A stretch of 59,143 bases of DNA from an uncultured Lachnospiraceae bacterium. Its GTDB lineage: Bacteria > Bacillota > Clostridia > Lachnospirales > Lachnospiraceae. The DNA is taken from assembly GCA_910589385.1 (NCBI GenBank), contig CAJUTU010000023.1, positions 1 to 59,143 on the forward strand, in the 5' to 3' direction. This document shows positions 53,059 through 59,143 of the stretch, piece by piece. The notes below the pieces were generated by a model. It was not told the origin of the DNA. It made no database searches and saw only the letters and a program-made list of their open reading frames with translations. Positions within the stretch are counted from its first letter, which is position 1, and every line of letters begins with the position of its first letter. The position numbers were made by a program, and so were the translations under genes.

Positions 53059-55173
53059 TCAGGTTGGGCTTACGATATGATAATACCCTTTCGATGTAAT
53101 CCGGTATACCAGCATGTAGAAGAAAGCAAAAATCAGATAACAGCCAACCGTAACGCCTATGAGAAGCTTTATATTTGTCAGGCTGAACAGTATCAACAAT
53201 TTGTAAACAAGAGGGAATGCAAATGCAAGATGCACCCCGGCGGTAATAAGCGGCAGGAAAAATACGGTCAGCACCTGGGAATTGATACTTTTTTTGATAT
53301 CTTTCTGTGTCATGCCCACTTTCTGCATAATCTCAAACCGTGACTGGTCTTCGTATCCCTCTGAAATCTGTTTATAGTAGATGATCAGCACTGCGGCAAA
53401 TACAAATACCACTCCCAGCAGGATCCCCAAAAAGAACAGACCGCCATATATTCCATAGAAGCCCACCCGTTCCCTTGCCACTCCCTCGCAGGTAACATAA
53501 AACTCCTGGCCCTCTTCCAGGGACATAGACAGCTCTGATAAGGAAGTCTCCAACTGATCCTGTATCCGGATCTGCACTTCGTCCTTACAATCCAGGTCAA
53601 ACCCATAGAGCCAGTGCAGTCCTACGACCTGGTTTCCGCTTTCCGTTGTCAGCCCTTCCAATGGGCTTATCGTTTCTTCAAGATCCGGTACAAAAAGATA
53701 CATAGATGGGATGACCTGCATTGCATCGACTCCATTATCCACAAATTCTGGAACCTTCTTATTTACTTTCATGGTTTCTCCGTCATTGATAGAAATGGAA
53801 TCCTCATCATATTCTGCTTTTGTCGTATACAGAAGGACTTCTCCAGGTTCCAGCGTTTCTTCCTGGCCCATCAGGCAGTTGTAGTCTTCCACCGGCACCA
53901 CAAAGATCTGCCAGATATCCGAATAGCTGCCGGCCTGGAACGCATAAATCCCTGTATCATCCGTATAGATTTTCCCGCCGTTAATATACCCCGAAAATTC
54001 GGCCGCGCGATAATCCAATATATTTTCTGCCTGAAGTCCTTCCCCCCCTGCGGCACTTTTATCTACAGTTTCTTGATTGTCCTTAAGGCTGCCGGCTGAA
54101 TCTTTTCCAGACTCCATCTGTATCGTTTGGGCTGCAAGCTCCCGGATCTCGTCCGTCTTTCTATTTTCCAGCAGGTCTATGCTGCCGGCTGTTGCGTCCA
54201 GATTTATATTTCTCGGATACCTTGTGCGCAGGCTGTCCTCAGTCCCGATATACAGGCATACCGTTCCTGACAGCATGACAAGCACCATCGTACAGAGAAT
54301 ACAGATCGACGCGAGCCCTGCGCCGTTACGTTTCATACGATATACCATAGACGATACGGAAACAAAATGGTTTGTCTTATAATAGTAGTTCTTATTCTTC
54401 TGCAAAATACGGCATATCGTCACAGAACCGGCAATAAATAACAGATAGGTGGCAATAATGACCATGATGACTGCCACAAAAAACCAGAGCATCGCATCGA
54501 TCGGCTCCTTAATCGTGACTGCCATATAATAGGCTGCTCCCAGGATGACCACCCCTGCCAGCGCCAGGAGCCAGTTTGCCTTTGGCGGCCTTTCACCGGC
54601 ATTTTCACTGCGTAAAAGTTCCATAGGGCTTGCCAGCCGAAGCTGCCATAATGAATAAAGCAAAAGCAGTAAAAATATCACGGAAAATCTTTTCAAGGTC
54701 TCCAAGATCGCCTTTGCCCCCAGCGTGAGCATAAATGAGACTTCCCCATGCAGGAGGTTGACCATGCCCAGCTCTGCGAATTTTGAGAATACGATTCCTG
54801 CTATCAGTCCTCCGGCCAGAGAACATACAGCGCTCATCAGGCTTTCCCACACCATGATCCGCGCCAGATTCCATTTTCCCATGCCCAGGATATTATAAAG
54901 GCCAAACTCCTTTTTTCTCCTACGGTTTAGAAAAGAATTCGTGTAAAATAAAAACAACAGAGAAAATACGCTAATGACCGAGAGTCCAAGGCCAAGCATC
55001 TGCTGCATCACATCGCCGCCCGAAACAGACTGCAGCACTTTGCTGGTATACAAAAATGCTACAATATAAAACATCATGACCATCCCCATACTAGCCAGGA
55101 TATAGGGGATATACAGGCGCTTATTTTTCCAGATTCCCATCCACGCCAGTCTGGGATAAAATAGTGTTTTCAT
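53059..55173 (-). CDS. ABC transporter permease, BceB/FtsX type
   Basis: The 704-residue membrane protein has the layout of Bce-type permeases. About ten membrane helices include LILFSLTNIKLLIGVTVGCY-like segments near the C-terminus. A large extracellular domain lies between about residues 320 and 570. The FtsX-like core starts with SFLNRRRKKEFGLYNILGMG and continues EDQSRFEIMQKVGMTQKDI in the second half. Such proteins detect and expel peptide antibiotics such as bacitracin, nisin or related lipid-II binders. The gene overlaps the ATPase gene by 4 bp (ATGA). No sensor kinase or response regulator is adjacent, unlike the usual Bce modules. Confidence 0.9.
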   Translation of the reverse strand: MKTLFYPRLAWMGIWKNKRLYIPYILASMGMVMMFYIVAFLYTSKVLQSVSGGDVMQQMLGLGLSVISVFSLLFLFYTNSFLNRRRKKEFGLYNILGMGKWNLARIMVWESLMSAVCSLAGGLIAGIVFSKFAELGMVNLLHGEVSFMLTLGAKAILETLKRFSVIFLLLLLYSLWQLRLASPMELLRSENAGERPPKANWLLALAGVVILGAAYYMAVTIKEPIDAMLWFFVAVIMVIIATYLLFIAGSVTICRILQKNKNYYYKTNHFVSVSSMVYRMKRNGAGLASICILCTMVLVMLSGTVCLYIGTEDSLRTRYPRNINLDATAGSIDLLENRKTDEIRELAAQTIQMESGKDSAGSLKDNQETVDKSAAGGEGLQAENILDYRAAEFSGYINGGKIYTDDTGIYAFQAGSYSDIWQIFVVPVEDYNCLMGQEETLEPGEVLLYTTKAEYDEDSISINDGETMKVNKKVPEFVDNGVDAMQVIPSMYLFVPDLEETISPLEGLTTESGNQVVGLHWLYGFDLDCKDEVQIRIQDQLETSLSELSMSLEEGQEFYVTCEGVARERVGFYGIYGGLFFLGILLGVVFVFAAVLIIYYKQISEGYEDQSRFEIMQKVGMTQKDIKKSINSQVLTVFFLPLITAGVHLAFAFPLVYKLLILFSLTNIKLLIGVTVGCYLIFAFFYMLVYRITSKGYYHIVSPT

Positions 55174-55943
55174 GATTTCCTGCCTCCTTCCGGATTCGTA
55201 GTCAGCATCGTCAAGGTGTCAGAAATTTTCTGATACATCTGTTCATTGGAACTGTTTCCCCGGTAAATCTGATGAAATACCTCTCCGTCCCTGATAAACA
55301 ATACCCTCTCCGCATGGCTCGCCGCTTTTACGGAATGTGTCACCATCAGGATCGTCTGTCCGTTCCGGTTGATCTCGCTAAAAAGCCTCAGTAGTTCTTC
55401 CGTCGCATTGGAGTCCAGCGCCCCGGTGGGCTCGTCTGCCAGCACCAGCCTCGGGTCTGTGATCAAAGCCCTGGCCACTGCCGCCCGCTGTTTCTGTCCC
55501 CCGGACACCTCGTAAGGATACTTCTTCAAAAGCTCCGTAATCCCAAGCTGCTCAGCAATAGGTGCAAGCCTCCGGCTCATCTCTGTATAATGTTTCCCCG
55601 CCAGCACCAGCGGCAGATAGATATTATCTTCTAGAGTAAAGGTGTCCAGCAGGTTAAAATCCTGAAAGACAAATCCCAGGTTATCCCGGCGGAATGCGGC
55701 CACCGCAGATTCTTTGATTTTCGAAAAATCCCATCCGTCCAGCTTTACGATGCCTCCGGTCGGCTTATCCAGCGCGGCAAGGATATTGAGGAGCGTTGTT
55801 TTTCCTGAGCCGCTTTCTCCCATGATCGCCACATATTCTCCTTCTTCCACACTGAAAGACACCCTCTTCAATGCTTCCACCTTATTCCCGCCAAACCGGG
55901 TCGTATATGTTTTCTTTAGTCCGTTTACTTCCAATATACTCAT
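55170..55943 (-). CDS. ABC transporter ATP-binding protein, BceA type
   Basis: The 257-residue ATPase has Walker A GESGSGKTTLLNILAALDKP, the Q-loop VFQDFNLLDTFTLEDN, the signature VSGGQKQRAAVARAL, Walker B LVLADEPTGALDSN and the H-loop TILMVTHSVKAASH. These match the LolD/MacB/BceA subgroup that drives antimicrobial peptide exporters. It is translated together with the permease through a 4-bp overlap. A TATAAT with an extended -10 lies about 120 bp upstream. Confidence 0.93.
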   Translation of the reverse strand: MSILEVNGLKKTYTTRFGGNKVEALKRVSFSVEEGEYVAIMGESGSGKTTLLNILAALDKPTGGIVKLDGWDFSKIKESAVAAFRRDNLGFVFQDFNLLDTFTLEDNIYLPLVLAGKHYTEMSRRLAPIAEQLGITELLKKYPYEVSGGQKQRAAVARALITDPRLVLADEPTGALDSNATEELLRLFSEINRNGQTILMVTHSVKAASHAERVLFIRDGEVFHQIYRGNSSNEQMYQKISDTLTMLTTNPEGGRKS

Positions 55944-56045
55944 GATGATCCCTCCTGTTTAAAATTCTGTATGCTTTGCCGTCCTTCCTGCTCATTCAGA
56001 GGAAACGCACTGGCGTGCGCACCGGCTATCAACTTCCGCTTCGCT

Positions 56046-56231
56046 TCAGTTGGTGACATTTATTATAGCAAAGGGATTGAAGGTACTGCCATCGGATCGT
56101 CTTACATTTCCTGCTGTACTTCTTACAAAATTGTAAGACGGGGTTGGGTGATATAACCTCTTATAATCTGCTATATCGTGATAAAACCGCATAAAATGAG
56201 TATATTGGTTCACGTATTTCATATCTGACAT
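56046..56231 (-). CDS. Small ORF with a good ribosome binding site (61 aa), doubtful
   Basis: The frame encodes 61 residues beginning MSDMKYVNQYTHFMRFYHDI, after AAGGGGTGAAGAAAT. The first half looks protein-like (aromatic-rich helix), the second half does not. It begins directly after a terminator-like hairpin, and an extended -10 box (TGCTATAAT) for the downstream ABC transporter lies inside it. It could be a leader ORF of the transporter operon, a remnant, or chance. Confidence 0.35.
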   Translation of the reverse strand: MSDMKYVNQYTHFMRFYHDIADYKRLYHPTPSYNFVRSTAGNVRRSDGSTFNPFAIINVTN

Positions 56232-56248
56232 ATTTCTTCACCCCTTCC

Positions 56249-56297
56249 TAAAAAAAGAGTCTTAATGTGGATAAAATATTATCACATCTAAGACTCT
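56249..56297 (-). terminator. Terminator of the 51-codon winged-helix gene
   Basis: AGAGTCTTAGATGTG pairs with CACATTAAGACTCT around an inner AT-rich stem, a nearly 20-bp imperfect hairpin. It is followed on the minus strand by TTTTTTT. The ribosome binding site of the 61-aa ORF starts right behind it. Confidence 0.8.
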
Positions 56298-56354
56298 GCT
56301 ACAATCTGTCACCTCTATATTTTTATTATGAGAATTTTTACACTTATATCGAAT

Positions 56355-56510
56355 CTAAATTCTTCCACGCCGCTTCAAACTATCCATAGCATGTTTCACT
56401 TTATCTTCCCTAAGATTCAGTTTATATGCTATATGTCTAAAAGGCGGTGCATAACCATATTTTTGCTTAAACGATTTTATACATCTATAAATCTGCTCTG
56501 TCTGATCCAT
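56355..56510 (-). CDS. 51-residue LexA-like winged-helix protein
   Basis: On the minus strand an ATG at 56510 preceded by GAGG opens a 51-codon frame ending in TAG at 56355. The product resembles the LexA DNA-binding domain. It has a first helix (EQIYRCIKSFKQKYG), the YAPPFRHIAYKLNL turn that corresponds to GYPPTVREIAEALGL in LexA, and a recognition helix with a C-terminal DSLKRRGRI like LexA's LEEKGYI. There is no peptidase domain. It is therefore likely a stand-alone small DNA-binding protein. It faces away from the HD-domain gene at 56748 and has its own terminator. Confidence 0.7.
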   Translation of the reverse strand: MDQTEQIYRCIKSFKQKYGYAPPFRHIAYKLNLREDKVKHAMDSLKRRGRI

Positions 56511-56677
56511 GCTACTTTTCCTCACTTGCTATACTGGATGTAAATAATGATTCCTTGGATTGTATCTGTCAGAATCTATAATAGTATCTGTTGATGTATG
56601 AGGAAATATGCAGGAATTACTTTGGCTTGTTTTATGCAGTTCATGTAATATTTTACAGCGCTATATTAAGCAGTTTT

Positions 56678-56693
56678 TATATAGAACTATATA
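56678..56693. promoter_or_regulatory. Dyad TATATAG-AA-CTATATA, possible operator
   Basis: A perfect 7-bp inverted repeat with a two-base centre lies before a TACAAT box, about 55 bp upstream of the HD-domain gene. It is in the space shared with the divergent winged-helix gene. Its role as a binding site is inferred from position. The rest of 56511-56747 shows no gene. Confidence 0.4.
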
Positions 56694-56747
56694 GGAGATC
56701 GTGTTACAATAGCGAAATCAAACAAATGAACAAATTAGGAGAATATA

Positions 56748-57311
56748 ATGAGAGATGATATTTTAAAGTATTTACAGAATGAGATTTATTCGAGGTGTAA
56801 GAAACCTACAAATAAATTTGGAATGGGGTGCTATTACCATATAGAGGCAGTTGTCAAAAATGGCGAAATATTAGCACGAAGATATGGTGCTGATAAAGAA
56901 ATTGTAATGATTGCGTCATGGCTGCATGATATCGCATCCATTACTGATTATGACTTATATGAAAATCATCATATTTACGGGGCAGAGATTGCATATGACC
57001 TATTAACTCAATTATCAAATGATAAATCTAAAATATCTTTGATACAGGCGTGTATAAAAAATCATAGAGGAAGCATATTTTTAGACAGAAATAGTATAGA
57101 GGAATTATGTGTTGCTGATGCTGATGCAATTTCACATTTTGACAGCATTCCTAGTCTGCTTTATTTGGTATATGCAGAAAGAAAAATGAACTATGAAGAT
57201 GGTAAGCGGTATGTGAAAGAAAAATTAGTAAGGAGCTTCAGCAAATTATCTGCTCAAAGTAAAAAGTATTATAAAAATAAATATCAACAAGTAATGGAAA
57301 TACTGGGTTAA
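56748..57311 (+). CDS. HD-domain phosphohydrolase (187 aa)
   Basis: The 187-residue protein has the HD metal site: the first His in YYHIEAVVKNGEIL, the HD pair in IMIASWLHDIAS-like sequence (here VMIASWLHDIASI), HIYGAEIAYDLL, and later Asp in CVADADAISHFDSI. This is the YedJ-like uncharacterised HD group. AGGAG precedes the ATG. It stands at the start of a decaying accessory region and has an AT-rich composition unlike the housekeeping genes. Confidence 0.8.
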   Translation: MRDDILKYLQNEIYSRCKKPTNKFGMGCYYHIEAVVKNGEILARRYGADKEIVMIASWLHDIASITDYDLYENHHIYGAEIAYDLLTQLSNDKSKISLIQACIKNHRGSIFLDRNSIEELCVADADAISHFDSIPSLLYLVYAERKMNYEDGKRYVKEKLVRSFSKLSAQSKKYYKNKYQQVMEILG

Positions 57312-57340
57312 ATAAAAACATATTTGTTTAGGAAGATTGA

Positions 57341-57688
57341 AAAATTAGTGTTTTCCACCCTATTTACATTGTCAAGTCAGAAAAAGGTCAGAAATCACAG
57401 CTTGCAAGAATGTTAAAAGCGTCACTTTCCAACAAATGGAGTTATAAACTTACAGAGGAAGTCGTGAGGGATTATGTGCAGAGAAATTTTGTTGACAAAG
57501 GTATGTGTGCGGATTGGGCAATCCATGACAGCGAGAACTACAAAGGACATCGCAGCCTACATATCTATGTCCTGCTTACTATGCGCCGGTCCAAACTACC
57601 TATAAAGAGAGCCAGTCATTGCAATCCGAATCTGACAGTATCCGGCGAAGATCAGACCAAGACTAAGCGGAGAGTGGAAGAAATTTAA
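57341..57688 (+). pseudogene. Remnant of a MobA/MobL-family relaxase
   Basis: An open stretch without a proper start encodes SEKGQKSQLARM, then LTEEVVRDYVQRNFVDKGMC, ADWAIHD and LLTMRR. These match the middle of MobA/MobL conjugative relaxases, where the sequence runs EKxxNAQLAREIE...FVxxGMCADxAIHD...NPHAHIMLTMRP. The N-terminal HUH-domain start and the C-terminal part are missing, and the expected NPHAHI is altered to a different sequence (RSLHIYV). It is a broken remnant of an integrated mobilisable element. Confidence 0.7.
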
Positions 57689-57795
57689 TGTGAATTTTAT
57701 TGTAATCAAGGGTGTTTTTTTGTATAATTGAGATATAGCAGGAGTAAGCTATATCGTATCTTCCGTTACAAATTTTAAGAAACCAAGGTGATAAA

Positions 57796-58638
57796 GTGCA
57801 GGACGAAACAAAACAGACACAGGAAGTTATGGCAAAGCGTACTGCCAAAAATAGTGTATTCCTTGACCTTTTTCAAAATAAAAGTTATCTGTTAAAGCTG
57901 TATAAAACGCTCCACCCAGAGGACTCACTTACAGATGTAACAATCACAAACGTATTGACTGATAATCTGTATAATGACTTAGGCTTTATTGTCAACAATA
58001 AACTGATGATACTCATAGAGGCTCAGTCTACATGGACAATGAATATATTGGTAAGAGTGTTGCTGTATTTGGCACAAAACTATCATGAATATTTTCAGCG
58101 TACCAGCCAAGACTATTACAAAAGCAGGAAAGTAAAAATGCCAAAACCCGAACTGTATGTGATATATACAGGCAATAAGGGCAGAAAACCCGATAAAATA
58201 TCATTGTCTAAAGAATTTTTCAAGGGTGCAGATATAGATATTGAAGTCAGAGCCAAAGTTATTTATGAAAGTGGCAAGGACGATATTATCAATCAGTACA
58301 TTATTTTTTGTAAGGTATTTAACGAGCAGACAAAACAGCATGGAATGACACAAAAAGCTGTTACAGAAACAATCCGTATATGTAAGGACAGAAATGTTTT
58401 AAGGGAATATTTAGCGCAAAGAGAGAAGGAGGTTGTGACGATTATGATGAGTTTGTTTGATGAAGAACAGATAATGAAATCATTTATCAAAAGTGAAAGG
58501 CATGACGCAGATCGGGAAACAGCAGAAAGAATGATTAAGGACGGCGAAATGTCACTTGAAAGAATCGCACGTTATATACCATCTTTATCAATGGAGGAAC
58601 TGAAAGAAATTGAAACAGAGGTTATGCAGTTGGCATAA
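57796..58638 (+). CDS. Rpn-family PD-(D/E)XK nuclease/transposase-like protein
   Basis: The 280-residue protein resembles the Rpn/PD-(D/E)XK family (recombination-promoting nuclease or inactivated transposase-derived). After an N-terminal helix (NSVFLDLFQNKSYLLKLYKT) come the acidic residue in NDLGFIVNN and the ExQ motif in LMILIEAQSTWTMN. These are followed by RVLLYLAQNYHEYF and PKPELYVIYTGNKG. Helical segments make up the C-terminus (EIETEVMQLA at the end). I chose the GTG at 57796, with AAGGTG five bases upstream. Such genes are often multicopy in clostridial genomes. It follows the relaxase remnant and ends at a terminator. Confidence 0.8.
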   Translation: MQDETKQTQEVMAKRTAKNSVFLDLFQNKSYLLKLYKTLHPEDSLTDVTITNVLTDNLYNDLGFIVNNKLMILIEAQSTWTMNILVRVLLYLAQNYHEYFQRTSQDYYKSRKVKMPKPELYVIYTGNKGRKPDKISLSKEFFKGADIDIEVRAKVIYESGKDDIINQYIIFCKVFNEQTKQHGMTQKAVTETIRICKDRNVLREYLAQREKEVVTIMMSLFDEEQIMKSFIKSERHDADRETAERMIKDGEMSLERIARYIPSLSMEELKEIETEVMQLA

Positions 58639-58671
58639 TCAACAAATAATTTAATATCAAAATAACAGCGT

Positions 58672-58715
58672 AAAGGCGCATGGAACAGAAAACGATAAAC
58701 CATGCGTCTTTTTTG
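58672..58715 (+). terminator. Terminator of the Rpn gene
   Basis: GCGCATGG pairs with CCATGCGT (one wobble) around an AT-rich loop, and TCTTTTTT follows. Confidence 0.8.
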
Positions 58716-58830
58716 CGCTCAAAAGGAGGAACATGTCTTTTTCAGATTCGCAGTCACCCACGGCACCATTACCCTTGGCTGTATCTTCCCACTACCGGGC
58801 GGATTAATTTCCGAATCTACTTTTCAATAT

Positions 58831-59143
58831 CTACTGTATTTTTATTGAGAATCCTTCATAGATTCCCACCGGAATATCTTCGCCAAATGGGTATTCGGTC
58901 ATCGTATCCTCTTCAAAGTTATAAACTGTTACAATATCCCTATCCGGATCAGCAACCCAATACTCCCTGACTCCTGTTGTATGGTATTTAAAAAGCTTTT
59001 TTATAATAATCCATCTGCCTGCTGCCAGAAGATACAATTTCTATAATCCAATCAGGCGCACCATGGCAGCCTCTATCGTCTAACTTTGATCCCGGATTCT
59101 CGAAAACGTGACGATGAATTTTCGCCACACTTAGCCGAACCCC
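58831..59143 (-). pseudogene. Frameshifted Uma2-family endonuclease, cut by the window edge
   Basis: The minus strand encodes, from the right edge inward, KLDDRGCHGAPDWIIEIVS and RQMDYYKKAF before a stop. In the next frame the family sequence resumes with KKLFKYHTTGVREYWVADPD and continues to FGEDIPVGIYEGFSIKIQ. This is the end of a Uma2-type PD-(D/E)XK protein. The shift is explained by an extra A in an A6 run at about 59,002-59,007, where five As would keep the frame. The 5' part lies partly outside the window and its first residues look unusual. Confidence 0.75.

Noticed and set aside
1..59143. CRISPR arrays or insertion sequences with transposase
   Set aside because: I saw no regularly spaced direct repeats of 25-40 bp and no intact transposase frame on either strand. 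Only the relaxase, Rpn and Uma2 remnants at the right end have a mobile character.

Overview
The window reads as a chromosomal segment of a Gram-positive, endospore-forming Clostridia, most likely a member of the Lachnospiraceae. The evidence is a CIRCE-controlled groESL operon, codY, a sporulation-type sigma factor of the SigK class, a fused chorismate mutase/shikimate kinase, AGGAGG-type ribosome binding sites, TTGACA/TATAAT promoters, and several small families typical of that group (DUF5688-, DUF6106- and DUF6465-like, DUF1934). No species can be named from the sequence alone.

Layout. 1-450: promoter and leader of an rRNA operon running off the left edge, then tRNA-Ser(GGA). 650-5,700: CPBP membrane protease, AlaX-type tRNA editing protein, argS, and divergent nfo (endonuclease IV). 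5,790-11,900: tRNA-Arg(CCG), a pair of long hairpins, a DUF5688-like gene, efp, a YqeG phosphatase, the chorismate mutase/shikimate kinase fusion, a membrane-anchored amidase and guaB. 11,950-20,170: groEL/groES, a small protein gene, codY, topA, dprA and yifB/comM. 20,430: sigK-like gene.

21,160-33,700 is the accessory part. It holds a giant DUF4132 protein (1,687 aa) with a small partner. It also holds an AT-rich block with a translationally coupled membrane protein and a HELSH metallopeptidase-like protein, plus a secreted two-repeat protein with a transglutaminase fold that lacks its cysteine and with Ig-like domains. The membrane protein/metallopeptidase pair is the best candidate here for an undescribed system.

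33,950-55,950 returns to housekeeping genes: an MsmK-type sugar-ABC ATPase with a PucR/CdaR-like regulator, a sirtuin, an HD hydrolase, a DUF6465-like Lys/Ala-rich protein, an aldose-1-epimerase-like protein, a lipoprotein trigger-factor homologue and cardiolipin synthase. These are followed by the dnaE-pfkA-murI-DUF1934 cluster, a DHH phosphoesterase, ahcY and a BceAB-type ABC transporter. 56,000-59,143 is a decaying accessory tail: a 51-codon LexA-like winged-helix gene, an HD-domain gene, a relaxase remnant, an Rpn-family nuclease and a frameshifted Uma2-family nuclease.

Most genes lie on the minus strand. Many transcription units could be bounded by a recognisable promoter at one end and a hairpin with a T-run at the other.
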